Positions 21,190 through 33,136 of a DNA stretch of 64,000 nucleotides are shown piece by piece. The notes beneath the pieces were generated by a model. The model saw only the letters and a program-made list of their open reading frames with translations. It was not told where the DNA came from and ran no database searches. A program made the translations under genes and the position numbers. Positions within the stretch are counted from its first letter, which is position 1; each line of letters begins with the position of its first letter. The DNA comes from Linum tenue (Eukaryota > Streptophyta > Magnoliopsida > Malpighiales > Linaceae), in NCBI GenBank assembly GCA_946122785.1, contig CAMGYJ010000009.1:4866937-4930936 (forward strand), written 5' to 3'.

Positions 21190-21780
21190 GGTGAGTTCGG
21201 GTAATTTTTTCCCTTAATAGAGGTTCAAGTATTCCTTACTTTGTTACCTTTATGTATGTTTCTAGTTATGATATTGAGCGAAAGAAGTTGTAAGAAGAAA
21301 TTTGTGGAATTAATGTCAAAAGTGTGCCCTCGACCATTGTTGGGGACTTCAATGAGTTTGCTTATCCATTTGAAGCTTCCAATGATCCAGTGTTGGATGC
21401 AAGTATGTTAGACTTTCAACAATAGTAAGTGGATTTGGAGGTAGATGAACATAATATTTCGGGTCCATGGTTTACTTGGACATATAAGCAAGAGGGTAAT
21501 TCCATTGCTCGACGATTGGATAGGGGGTTTGTCAACCTAAAATTGTTATAAAGTTGTCGCGCTATGTAGTAAACCCGTTAGAGCCGGGAGTTTTAGACAA
21601 TTGTCCTACCTTGATAGATACTGACAGTACTATCAAATCCCTCCCAAAACCTTTCAAGTTTTGGATGGATCGCCTAAAGTTTTTTTTAACTTGGTTAAGA
21701 TCCCCTAGAAGATGGAAGTGGAAGGTTCCCCCCTAGTAAGAGTTTGTAAGAAGTTTAGAATATTCAAAGGATTTACAGGA
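21190..21780 (+). pseudogene. LINE endonuclease-domain fragment
   Basis: The plus strand gives pieces of the EEP endonuclease of plant L1 elements: VYASSYDIERKKL, IVGDFNEFAYPFEASNDPV, then GPWFTWTYKQEGNSIARRLD, interrupted by stops. It is the same LINE family as 54300-57950, whose counterpart reads IVRDFNELSHAIEASNDPV. It ends abruptly where a Cassandra fragment begins. Confidence 0.7.
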
Positions 21781-21799
21781 GAGTTGGATAGAGAATCTT

Positions 21800-21890
21800 A
21801 CTTCGATATTAGTGTTAAGGTACAAGGTTACTTATGAATTATTGATCTCTCACATACTTTGTCGATGTGGGATTCATCTAAGGTATTACA
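21800..21890 (-). mobile_element. Cassandra LTR 5' fragment
   Basis: The minus strand starts TGTAATACCTTAGATGAATC and continues CACATCGACAAAGTATGTGA. This matches the first ~90 bp of the Cassandra LTR at 22310. It stops before the 5S-like core. Confidence 0.7.
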
Positions 21891-22309
21891 AACACTTTCG
21901 AGAGGAAAAAATAAAATAAAAATTCTTTTCTTCCCCCATTTTAGTCAACTGTGTTCCCTTCCCAAATCCCTAGCTCCCAATTTCCCCAAATCCATACACT
22001 CATGTTCCCAATCTCAACTTCCTCAAAATTGACAATGAAGATGATTTATTCGTCGGGTTGAATCGTCGGCTCAACTTGATAAAATGAGACAGAGGAGATA
22101 TAATTTGCTAAAGGTTCATGTTTCTGTACTAAGCTCTTCTTACTAAGCTCTTCCTTAACTGTGCTAACTTGGCATGTCAACATGTTTTGTATCTTGAACT
22201 TTCTAAGTTGTGACCAACCTGACTAATGATGGATGTACCTTTTGTAGTACTTCTCACTAGAGGACTGGACTCTTCACTTGTTGTTTCGTCTTCCTAAGAG
22301 GTGGTTGAA
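21891..22309. other. Intergenic, nothing recognised
   Basis: No gene or repeat boundary is recognised between the two Cassandra pieces. Confidence 0.35.
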
Positions 22310-22765
22310 TGTAACATCTTAGGCAAATCCCACATCGACAAACCACGGGAGAGATCCATGGTTCATAAGTAAGAAACCGACCTTAACTGACAAGATGCGT
22401 TTTGGGGTGAAAGGGAGAAGTTCTTGTGAGAACTCCAAAGTTAAACGTGCTCAGTGTGGAGTACTACAAGGATGAGTGACCTTATGAGAAGTCACCTTGA
22501 ATTGCACCCCAACTCGAAAATCGTGAGGATCGAGGCCCAAAGCAGACAATATCTTCATCTGGAAAAGGTTCGGGATGTTAGAAGTGGTATCAAAGCCTCC
22601 TCGCGTCCCTCTTGAACGATGGTGGGGCAAACCTCAACAAGGGCGTTGAGTCCCGGGGGAGGGGGGTATATTAACACCTTAGACAAATCCCACGTCGACA
22701 AAGCACGAGAGAGATCCATGGTTCATAAGTAAGAAACCGACCTTAACTGACAAGACGCGTTTTGG
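22310..22765 (+). mobile_element. Cassandra TRIM retrotransposon (3' truncated)
   Basis: The 5' LTR (22310 to about 22580) opens TGTAACATCTTAGGCAAATC and ends GGGATGTTA. The primer-binding site TGGTATCAAAGCC (22585-22597) is complementary to initiator methionine tRNA. A non-coding interior of only ~70 bp ends in a polypurine tract (CCGGGGGAGGGGGG). The 3' LTR then begins near 22667 and is cut off at about 22765, where homology to the 5' LTR stops. The LTR contains a 5S rRNA-like core, the defining feature of Cassandra. With no coding capacity it depends on other elements' enzymes. Confidence 0.9.
22404..22510 (+). ncRNA. 5S rRNA-derived core within the Cassandra LTR
   Basis: The segment GAGAACTCCAAAGTTAAACG, then TGCTC, corresponds to the 5S box A region. 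GTACTACAAGGATGAGTGAC corresponds to box C, and ATTGCACCCC to the 5S 3' end. It is not a functional 5S rRNA gene. It probably acts as a polymerase III promoter and a structured part of the retroelement RNA, as described for this family. Confidence 0.8.
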
Positions 22766-23017
22766 TACACGAATGACATACCGAACACCATAGTATATAA
22801 ATGACAATTTCACTAAAGATTGTTATTCTCAGTGGCATTTCTCTTTTAAATATTAAAGTGGTTTTCTTTTTTATCAAATCATGAATCTTTTTAGATAATT
22901 AAATTTTACTATGAGCAATGGTAATATTTGATGCATGAGTGCTTTATTGAATCAAAAGTCTGAACTATACTTAGAAGATTTGAAATATGACTATTGAAAG
23001 AAATAAAACCCCCAACA
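22766..23017. other. AT-rich intergenic
   Basis: No feature recognised between the truncated Cassandra and the candidate Helitron. Confidence 0.3.
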
Positions 23018-25715
23018 TCTCATCTACTATTTCACTAGACTGCTTTTACTGTGCCTTTAGACTCATGTTTACTGTTATAGCCTGGAGTGGGCTTGGGTGT
23101 GGGCGGTGCATGGTGTTCCCCAGTTCTCTTTGGACTACTGATTGGACATATGGTTTGCTGAATAGTGTCCATGTGAGTAAGCCTGGTTGAAACTTGGTTG
23201 AATTCCAAGTGATCAATCCCCGCGTTGATCATGCGGAGACTACATGGACCCATGGGGCTGGGATTGGTTCTCAAGATAGAGAATTGGGGTCGCCAGAGGC
23301 AGAGACAAAGCGAGGGAGCTATCAGATATAGGGAGGCTGGCAGGCTGCCATGGGATGTGATGTTTTTCACGTTGTTTAAGGCACATGGATATTTTGCTTT
23401 TTCCTTGAGCTGATCGTTGGCTCTACTTTGACCACATAAATTGTATTCCAACTTTTTTTCTACCATAATTATTACTGACACAAGCAAAATGCTATCTTTG
23501 CTTTAATCATCACACTGCCAACTAATTGACGACTGACGAGAGAGAGAGGGTGGCCAAGATAAGGAAGAACTCTTTTATCTGCTCTCTTTCTCTTCCCTTT
23601 CATTCGTTCTCTTATAAAATCCATTCGCTCCCTTATTCTGCTCTTATCTCTCATCTCTCCATGCTTCTTTGATTTATGACGATTTCCTCTATTTCTGTTG
23701 TTTGTTGTCATAGGTCTCTGTGGTGCTCATGCGGGATGAATGCGACACTGGCGTGCAATCGTAAGGGCGACCGCATGGATGTCATTTTGCGGAACTGTAA
23801 ATGCTGGTGTAGCCACCAGACGCAATCCGAAGGTGGGACTGATGCTATCCATGCTCCTCCTGATTTGTTCTTCCCATTTCTCTCTTTCCTGTTTTAGTTT
23901 ATGGATGATGGTTCCCTGATTTGTTCTGTTTCTCCCATCCCCTACTTGAAAATCGGTGCAGTTTCAAGATGATTGGGTGGCATATTTAAGCAATTTTGGG
24001 AGGGGTTGTTTTGCTTTTAGGTGATGTTTCTTACTCTCTCTTCACTGATTTTGTTTTCCCATTTTCTATTGGATGGATTCATGCTATATCTTTCTGTCTC
24101 GAAAGTTTCAGTTCGATCTCTTTTCTGACGAGATTCTGTTGGGTTCTCTGATAGCGATTTTTGAAGGGATGAGGTGTTCGTCGAATCTCAGCGCAAAACC
24201 CGCAGGACTGCCTGATTTTTTGGAGTTTTAAAGCGATCAAGCGGTGGATGATCTCGGAGGTTTAGATGGGATTCGAAGGTAAAAAACAGATCCGCAGATG
24301 GGTCAGGTGATTACTTTCTCTCTTTCGTAGATGGGTCCTCCTCTTCTTTGCCCTGTTCGTATTTTTTTATTTTAGCTTTCAGAAATATATATAAGTATAT
24401 ATATGGTGATGTATAAGGGTTAAAGATGCCGATAGTTGGAGGTTTTCGAATTCCTACTGAGATTTGCTCATTAATGTATTTTTTCGATTTTGCTTTGTTG
24501 TTGATTTGCCCTGATTTGTTACTTTGCTTATTGATTTTGGCAGGCGGGTTTTGGCCGAGAAGTAAAAACAAGATCTGGGCAAGGAATAATTATTGCCATG
24601 GTGTTGGTTCTTTAGTAGTCTAACTAATGTTATCCTCTGTTTATTCATCGCCATGGGGTCGGTTTTGCTCTATGTAAACCTCTGTTTTTAGGAGGCTTTT
24701 AATTTTTTTTGGGTGTGGTTTTGAACATGTTTGCAGTTCAGAATGAGCATTACGTTTTTCTTATATGCCACATGCATGTGTTCCATCTTGGTCACTATGG
24801 TGGTGCAGTGGTGCACTGATCTGTGGTGAAGTCTTTCCCTGCATAACAATTGCGTCAACTCTCTTTGCGTATCCTTTCTTATACCCGTTTATTGCAGATT
24901 TCAAGCAGTTTCTTGATATCTGCAGAATTGTCAGCCTCGCTTCTTTTCGAGCTCATTGTATTAGTTTCTGTTGAGCATTGGGAGGGGTTTGTTTGTTGTT
25001 TCTTTGATAAAAATGTGTACAGATGATTCTGATTTATAGGTTACACTTTATGCATTACGGTGCCTTCAAAGGGCCCGGGGTATCCCAAAGTATCTTGGGC
25101 TACTATCCTATTAACGATGCATTTGTTTGATATTTATCTTATGATTGTAAGAATTCACTAATCCTCTAAAATTCGGTGAAACACTAAGCTATATTATAGA
25201 ACACTGCAATTAGCTTCTTCTTCAAAGATATTCCATAGTTGTGTGCATGTAAGATATTGAGGTTAATTAACTGCGGCTGAGCTGAATAGTTGCCATATTT
25301 CATATTGGCTTTGAGGCATTGATTTTTCAGTTACCTTAACCTTCTATACTGTATTTGGAAGACATTGATTTATCGATGTACGCCTCTATTTAGTATTTTT
25401 TGTGGAGCATTCTCCATGAATTATTATCAATTTGGACTCGATGAGTTAAATTGTAATTTTTTAGCTTTGTTAAAGTTTTAAGCTCCGTAGTTATCAACAT
25501 GTTAATTAGGAAGTTCCAAGGCATGTGTAATTGTGTACCCATGACCCTCTTTGTAATTTCATATTTAGTTAATCTCATATTGTCCATGGAGAACTGATAA
25601 CTATTTTTATGTAAACTTTAAAATAAAGTTTTTCCACATGATTTCATTTTGTCGTTCTAAATGCACTTATATTTATTCACCTATCCTGGCGCGAAGCGCA
25701 GGCAACAAAAACTAG
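23018..25715 (+). mobile_element. Candidate Helitron (3' end well supported, 5' end tentative)
   Basis: The 3' end has a GC-rich hairpin, CCTGGCGCGAAGCGCAGG (25685-25702; one bulged G, loop GAA). It lies 9 bases before a terminal CTAG, which is followed by T. This is the classic Helitron 3' structure and A^T target rule. A possible 5' terminus, A|TCTCATCTACTATTTC, is at 23018, giving about 2.7 kb, but this end is weak. The interior has no Rep/helicase. It shows T-rich and GT-AG-like stretches (about 23640-24660) that look like transcribed leader and intron sequence from a gene, so it could be a non-autonomous element with captured fragments. I cannot name a captured gene. Confidence 0.5.
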
Positions 25716-26339
25716 TTATAATAACTTTGAACTATCCTCATATATCTATGTCAACTCTTAACAGCTACAATTTATTTACCAAGATAAATATTAGTTATCA
25801 AAGAATTAGCGTTTGATAATTTATAATTTCTTAATTATTGAATTTTTTAGATGATTCTTGCATAAAGGTTGAACTTAGTACGTAGTGAATTTATCCTTCC
25901 ATATTACTAATTAATAAGTCAATTTCTTGGAGTTGCTAATTACTACCTCAATGAATAATTGTCATTTGAAACTAATAAAAAATTAAGTTAATGGTACCCA
26001 GTCTATGAAGAAATACATTTTAAGCAATTTATGATGACAATAAAAACGTAAACAAAAATTTTAAAAATATATAAACTATATAGCCAGTTATAAGGCAGGA
26101 TGACCACATCAACAAAAATACTTTTGAACTAATTGTCACTTATTATGACACAATGAACAAGCAGCACGAAAATGACTTTCATATCATGAATAAACTATTT
26201 AGAAGACCTCAAATCATTTAAAAATATGAATGAATTGATAAATATAAGTAAATGATATGAAACTCATTTAAATTAAAAAAAAATTGGAGTACTATATACT
26301 TATGTTATTTATTCCCACGTTCTCGTTTTCTTACCCTTG
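25716..26339. other. AT-rich intergenic
   Basis: Very AT-rich, with no genes or repeat termini recognised. Confidence 0.4.
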
Positions 26340-27960
26340 AATTAAAGCCGAAGAATCAATGGGGTCTTGGTCTTAGATCAGCTCGTAGTCTAGACAAGGC
26401 CTATATGACCAAACTTGATTGGCAAATGTTGAATAACGATTATGAGTTATGGGTTCAAATTATGCAGGGGAAGTACTTTCACCATAAAGAGGGGAACATC
26501 ATCAAAATGAAAACCAACAACCATTTTAACATGTGGAAGGCTATCCTTAAATCTATATATGCCACTCATGAAGAAAGCTACATTGTAGAGTGTTCGTGAT
26601 GGGGAGACCACGGGCTTTTGGACACACCCCTTATTGGATTGTGATATAATCCTTGAAGAACATCTGTTGTGCAATATTCCTAAAGACGAAAGAGATTCCC
26701 CTATGACCTATTGGGTTACTAAGGAATGTGAGTGGAACTAGGAGAGGATGAGAACTTTTGGACACACCCCTTATTGGATTGTGATATAATCCTTGAAGAA
26801 CATCTGTTGTGCAATATTCCTAAAGACGAAAGAGATTCCCCTATGACCTATTGGGTTACTAAGGAATGTGAGCGGAACGGGGAGAGGATGAGAACACTTC
26901 TTCCTGATGATATTTTGTCTTACATTGTAGTGATGGATGATGCTCTTAAGCATGGGCTGGGTGATGATCGAACGATCTGAGAAATTGAGCGAGACAACAA
27001 GTTTAGGCGTAGGTTAGCATACCAACTTGTTGCTGATGATATGGAAGAGGAGGAGGACGAGTTTTTGAGAGAGCTTTGGAGATGGAAAGGGCCTAGCAGA
27101 GTGAAGCACTTCCTCTGGCTTGTCCTCCACCATCGACTCATGACAAATAAGGAAAGAGGAACACAAATTGACCATGAATTGCAGCTTCAAGCGATGCAGT
27201 GGATCTAAAAAGACAGTTGAGCACATCTCGCGAATTTGTAGGAGGACTAAGGGAGTTTAGAACTTCTTCAAAGACAAAGTCTCAACAGGGACTTCAAAAA
27301 ATGGATGGTGGCAAATATGAAGGATGAAGACAATGATGTCGAATTTTGCATTATTTGTTGGATTGTTTGGAAGCAAATGAATGAGGAAGTATTGGATGAG
27401 AATAGATTCACAACTCTAGGAACTGTGCATAGAATTTTGGCTTGGATCCAAATTTTGATTAAAGCAAAGGAAATGAAGAAAAAAGTATTATTTAAGGACA
27501 GACTAGGAGAACTAGAAAAGAGACTCAAATTGGATGGAACCCGTCGAGAGAAGGATGGATACAACCCCAATATGATGGTTCAGTTAACCCGTGAATAGGA
27601 AAGGCTGTTGCAACAGGTCTTCTCATAGATCACTTGGGACGATGCAAGGAGGCTTTCATCTGCAATCTTGGGACAAGCTCGATCAGTTGAGCGGAGCTAA
27701 GATGTGTTGCCGAGGGCTTAAAATTGACTTCGGAAAGAGACTACAGGAAAATCGAACTCAAGTTGGATTCCTCCACTACTGTCAACATTATTGGAAACAT
27801 TGCAAAGTAAATTGGGCAACTTTTGGATTTTGATTGATTGGAATGTATCCCATCTCAAATGTGTATAGAGAAAGCAATATACTGCTAATATTTTTGCTAG
27901 TAACAGTCGTGATGTTTCTTTAGGCACACATTCTTTTGATGTGCACGACCCAAACTTATA
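26340..27960 (+). pseudogene. LINE C-terminal fragment
   Basis: The plus strand reads from the end of the RT/thumb region (MTKLDWQMLNNDYELWVQIM, then GKYFHHKEGN) into the zinc-knuckle region (LWRWKGPSRVKHFLWLVLHH). It ends with an RNase H-like tail (ISSAELRCVAEGLKL and nearby text). Stops and frameshifts break it into several frames. It contains a 140-bp tandem duplication at 26615-26894. Confidence 0.75.
26615..26894 (+). repeat. 140-bp tandem duplication inside the LINE fragment
   Basis: Copy 1 spans 26615-26754 and copy 2 spans 26755-26894. Both begin CTTTTGGACACACCCC and end GAGAGGATGAGAA. They differ only at a few positions near the end (GTGGAACTAGG against GCGGAACGGGG). 140 is not a multiple of three, so the duplication shifts the reading frame. 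Confidence 0.9.
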
Positions 27961-28688
27961 TTACGGACTTAGGTATAGTAGTACTAGTATCATAGACATC
28001 ACGATAAATCGTTCTATAAAATTAGGATGAGAAATTTTTTGGGATATTAGTATTACACTCTCTTTCTTTAAAAAAAAACGCCTCCTCCTTTTTCCGGACT
28101 CGGCCAATTCTTAATCAACCGTCTCTCTTTCTTTTCCCCTCTATCTGTCTCTGTCTCCGAAAGCCTCCGTGTCAAACTCGCGTTTTTCCTTAAAACAGCA
28201 CTATAACAGCGACGAAAGCACGACAAAGCTTTCGAATATCTCTCTCTCTCTCTCTCTCTCTAAGCTCCCCCTCTGCTGCATTTCATTTCAATTTCCCCCA
28301 ATTCTGTGATTAAACCCAAATATCTGCTAGAAGCCTCCGTCGTTTGATCCTCTCCCTGATCCTGATCTTGTTCTACCGCCAATCTCTGATTTCCCCCTTC
28401 CCTGATCGGAGTTGCGGAAGTGGGTTTTGTTGGGTTTCCTTACTATTTATCTGGGTTCTTTCTTTAATTGGTTGAAATTTCCGGGAGGAGTTGGAAAAGA
28501 GGAAGAAAATATAAAGAGAAGTTTCTGGGTTACGTGTGTTTGTTGAGGGGAGAGCAAGCGATGTTGACCTTGTGGAACTAGAATGGAACTAGTGGTTACG
28601 CACCAACAGCATCGAAGGCAACCGGAAGAGCAAGGTAATAATAACCTATAGCACTAGCACCAGTAGGAGAAGAGGAAGTAAAATCACG
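27961..28688. promoter_or_regulatory. IPCS upstream region and 5' leader
   Basis: The first ~120 bp are AT-rich flank. From about 28080 the sequence becomes pyrimidine-rich, including a (CT)n run at about 28232-28262, typical of plant promoter/leader regions. Short GT-AG-like features suggest an intron in the 5' UTR, but I cannot fix it. Confidence 0.4.
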
Positions 28689-30474
28689 ATGACGCTTTAC
28701 ATTGGCCGGGAAGCTTCAAAGGTTTCTATCTATTTTGTGTTTTGTTTTAATTTTGGGTGAAAAGTAGTGACCTTTTGTTCATTGTTCTGGCTTATTCTGA
28801 TAAGTTGGATGTTATTTTGCAATTCCCTGGGTGGCTGAAGCTATGGAAGAGAGTTTGTGCAGAGACAAGTACAGAGATCAATCTTCTAGCGGAGAACTGG
28901 AGATATATTCTTGCAGGCTTGATTTGTCAGGTTTGCTTCATTCCTTCCTTTTCTTTTTGTTTTGGAGGAGGATAGATGTTGACTTCACCTGCGAATTTCA
29001 CTGCTTCATTCTGTGTTATTGAAGTCTCCGAAAGGAAATCATTAACCTGGTTCATAGGTTATGGTCACTGTTAACTGTATCCTTCAGAAATTGGAAGGGG
29101 TAAAAAGAAAGAGCTTTTGGTTTTAGCTCGAGGATTAGTCTCTATTAACTTACATATGTGGAGCGGGCTCAACTATGGAAGTCATTCTTCCGGCCATTTA
29201 ACCTCAATTTATCTTTTTGTCTAGTACGGTGGCCTGAATTGTTTTGGAAGGGGGTAAAAGAATGGAGTAGCTCTGGTAGAATTCACAGTATATGCTGCAC
29301 GCCATCTGGACTTAGTTAGTGTAGTTTTGGCTGTTTGGATCTTTGGTCCTGTGTTGTTGTTTTAAGGACTCCAACAAGAAGGGGAACAAAGTTATCCAGA
29401 TGTTGTCATGTCTGAGAATCACAGAGTTTTTCCCTGTCATTCCCCTCGTCGAGAGAACAGCTCATAAGAATCTCGCTCAGTTCTGTTTGTGTTGTTTGAT
29501 TCATTGTGTTTGACCTTCTGTTTTGTTCCGTTTTCTGTCTCTATTCTAACATTTTATAGTCACGTTCTGGCAGTACATTCATGGTTTGGCTGCGAAGGGG
29601 GTTCATTATTTCCACCGACCAGGACCGATATTGCAAGATGTTGGATTTTACCTACTTCCGGTATGGGTGTTTCCAACGCTGTGGTGCGCATTTGGGTTCA
29701 CCTTCTAATAACATAGGAGTCTGCTTTCGTCTAACTCAACCCCTTTTGTGCAAATTTTAGGAGCTTGGCCAAGATAAAGGGCACATTAGTGAGATGCTGT
29801 TCACCTGTGTCTTTCTATCATTTATTTTGGTAAGCTACTTCAATTGGCTCTCCAGGGATTGCAGTCAACTCTATGCTTTACTTTGTCGAATTCTATTTTG
29901 ATTTTTGGCTATACACTTCAGAAAACATGATCTTAATATATATCTTATGGAGATTGCTATGTTATACTCCTTAATGTGGTCCTTTGTTGCTGCTATTGCA
30001 GTGGACATTCCATCCTTTCATCTTCAAGGTCAAGAAGATATACACAGTCCTATTGTGGTGCAGGGTTCTAGCATTTCTATCTGTAAGTTTTTTATTTGTT
30101 CCCATCTGGTACCATTGTTTTCTTCTCATCATTAGTTTTTCTTTGTAATCCCTATATATAAGCTGAAAATATGCCCTTTTATTATTATCAGGCCTCTCAA
30201 TTTCTTCGGGTCATCACGTTCTACTCCACGCAACTTCCTGGTCCAAATTATCATTGTCGCGAGGTTTGATAAAACTTATCTCATATGTGCTGCAAGTTCA
30301 TTTACGTCCTTGAACTCATAGACTAATAGTCGTTCTTGTCCATATTTTTGCAGGGTTCAAAACTTGCCAGATTACCACGTCCTCAGAGTGTACTTGAAGT
30401 TCTCCTGATTAACTGTGAGTGTTTAAATTTCCAATCTTCATTCAAATTCACTTTTCGACAAGAATATAACGTTT

Positions 30475-30505
<31 letters not shown>

Positions 30506-31408
30506 CTGACATATACTGGTCTGACAGTTCCTAAGGGCGTCATGTTTGGTTGTGGTGATTTGATCTTCTCATCGCACATGATCTTCACATTGGTATTTGT
30601 CCTTAGCTATCAGAAGTATGGATCCCATAGGTAACATATGACGTCTTCTCTTCCCTTTCCCTAGTGTCCATTGCCATATATACACTAAAACATTTAACTT
30701 ATGAGAGTTTTCTTTTGTACTGTTTTGAAATTTTCAGATGGATAAAGAACTTAGGTTGGCTTGTTGCCGTGGTTCAGAGCCTTCTGATCATTGCATCCCG
30801 GAAGCACTACACAGTTGATGTTGTGGTTGCATGGTAAGTAGGATTGGACCTTTCACCATTTTCTGGACTTCTAATGCTTCACAAAACAAACTTCATTTTC
30901 CGGATTGCTGAATTAGTTCTCTCCAACGAATGAACGTACACAGGTACACTGTTAATTTGGTGGTATTCTTTGTGGACAAGAAATTACCTGGTATGTTATG
31001 TTTCCCTCTACCCTTGCCATTCTCTCTTTCAGCAAAGCTACTTTGGTAAAAATGCTGATATATGAATTTCTCTGCTTCCTCCACAGAACTCCCTGATCGG
31101 AGCGGTGGAGCTGCAACCTTGTTGCTACCTTTGACTACCAAAGACAAGGATGAAAAGTCCAAAGAAGAGAATCACAAGCTATTGAATGGAAACTCAGTTG
31201 ACGATTGGGTATAATAGTGAATTCCACTCATTTGACTCTCTTCCGATTCTACCTTCTTCCTTCTCCAATTGGTGTCCTGATGAAGCTATGCAATGTTTTT
31301 CTTCTTTTGTTCTTTCTATCTCAGCGGCTGAGAAGCCAAGTGAATGGCAAGATCATGGAAGATACGAATGGCATCCCTCCTAATACGAATGCCATGAACG
31401 GTGCGTAG
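28689..31408 (+). CDS. IPCS: Inositol phosphorylceramide synthase
   Basis: Twelve exons join to exactly 945 nt (314 aa): 28689-28721, 28841-28930, 29574-29660, 29761-29829, 30002-30082, 30192-30263, 30354-30414, 30528-30630, 30738-30833, 30944-30990, 31087-31208, 31325-31408. The enzyme moves phosphoinositol from phosphatidylinositol to ceramide in Golgi membranes. The order of conserved blocks matches plant IPCS (ERH1 family): [39 protein letters not shown], the lumenal [13 protein letters not shown], and the lipid-phosphatase-like catalytic pair [14 protein letters not shown] and [14 protein letters not shown] with their two His and one Asp. Several hydrophobic segments fit a six-helix protein, and a charged cytosolic tail follows. 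If the last intron were retained, translation would end two codons after exon 11. An (ATTT)n microsatellite sits in intron 7. Confidence 0.95.
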
Positions 31409-32029
31409 ACATATGACAGTGCAATGAACGAAGCTCTTCTGCCACTCGAGAAACTGCTCTGCCGCGGAATGGACTACTATGGCTTGGCTCACTTTACTCT
31501 AGAGAAAGAAGAATATGAGTAGGCTCATGTAACTTGATGCTTTAGCAGTTGGTCCTTCCTCTCTTGTTGTGTGGTACTGACAAAATCCAGCAACACTTAA
31601 TTAGTAGCAATATCATCAATGGTTTCCTTTGTGTAATGAAAAATTTTCGGGAAGCTCCTGTTGTTTCTTCTTTAACTGTGATTCTTTTCTTTTATTTATT
31701 GATTTTATCATTATTGAACAGTGAAAGATACTTCTCTTTGGCGAATTGAAGGCAGAAGTTATGATGGAAGTAAAAAGCCAACAAACAAGGAGTTGAGATT
31801 TTGTTTATGTTAAGAAGATGTTAACAGTTGTGTTCGGTTCGGTTGGAATTCCAGCGAGTAACTGCCCGTTGGTAAAAAAATGATTGAGAGGACATGTGCT
31901 GTCCCGTGATTTCCTTTTTCCCTGATTGCTCCTTGATTGACCAGCTCTTTCCCATATGTACTTCTATTTCAATCGTTTATATATTATCTAACAAACGATT
32001 TAAGGTAAAAGGTAAAGAAATTACAATTG
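31409..32029. other. IPCS 3' UTR and intergenic
   Basis: The 3' UTR probably extends to around 31700. Nothing else is recognised before repeat B copy 2. Confidence 0.4.
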
Positions 32030-32990
32030 AACAAGCAAACAAGGTAAGTTGTTGTGAATTCGATTTGAAAAAGCTTCATCCGGATTTTGTTCACTCTAGT
32101 CTCGTGTTAAGATGTAATCAATGAAACTATAGTGTGAAGAGAGGGATTATATACCGTGAGGAGGTTGCAACTAGTTAGGAAACCCCAACTCTTTTAATCG
32201 ATCAACTAAGGATTGCACGATAAGCTAGGAAACCTAGCTCTCTTAATCGATCGACTAAGGATTGTAAAGAGCAATCCCTCGGAAGTTAATCCGGAACAGA
32301 GAAAAGCAACCAATCAAGATGAGATCATGGCACTAATCCGACGTGTGAGGTTTGTCCTTAAATGCCCTAGAAGGAGTTGCCCAAATTGCCAAGGTGTGGG
32401 CTATGAGGAGATTTCCTCCTTCTAGGTCAAATTGTCCAACATTTGAGATATGATAAATAACACCAAAAATTTACGAAAAATACCTCACACATTATATTAA
32501 TCACAAACTCAACACATAAAGAGTTCAAATCTTACAATCTAACACATCCTAGACTAGCGTTTCCAATACCCAAGAGAAATGGGAGACTACTCCATAGCTA
32601 GGAAGAGAAATACAACAAAGACGGAAGAAAAAACCATGGTGAGATGATTCTCCTTCCTTCTAGTTGCTTGATTCACCCTTTAGAGAGAAAAATCTTCAAC
32701 CCTCTAGCCCTGGGTAAGTCAAATCCTTCTTCTTCCTCCTATTAGCTCGTCACTTTCTCTCTCTATTTGAAAAAGAAGACCCAAGTCTCTCTCTAGAACT
32801 CCTTTTTAGGTTTCAGCTCCCTCTCCTTTATATACTCCAGTCGGGCTCGTTTCACGGTCAAATATCACGCCCATGATGTTGAACGCTTGACTGTGATCTC
32901 GGTGCAAAACACGTCGTTTTACTAAATGACATCACGGGCTGCTGGCGGGAAATATCACAATAGGGTGATCGTGATAACTAAAGTTGCCCA
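32030..32990 (-). mobile_element. LTR-like repeat, family B copy 2
   Basis: The minus strand resembles 8690-9700 in the same order: CACGGT-rich upstream part, TATATAAAGGAGAG (about 32836), GAGAGA leader, then CTAGGTCAAATTG-type sequence. It is more diverged than copy 3 and its ends are not defined. The ACCGTGA motif number is lower here. Confidence 0.5.
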
Positions 32991-33136
32991 CGGAAGACAA
33001 AATAAATAAATAATCCTTCCTTTTCTCTTTTTCCTTCACTCGTTTATATTCCAATTGCTCCTCGGAAACAGGAAACGGAATGGTCAATATATAATCCTGC
33101 TGGTTGACCGGAAGGCAAACTGGTGGCGCCGGCAGA

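Noticed and set aside
22404..22510. Genuine 5S rRNA gene
   Set aside because: It lies inside an LTR with a tRNA primer site and polypurine tract next to it, and differs from a normal 5S gene at many positions. It is the Cassandra core.
23035..23487. 150-codon minus-strand open frame
   Set aside because: No family resemblance and no sensible start or splice context. It lies inside the candidate Helitron and overlaps plus-strand frames of similar quality.
32213..32425. Short coding frame with CPNC motif
   Set aside because: Part of repeat B. The cysteine pattern is short and not supported by other copies of the repeat.
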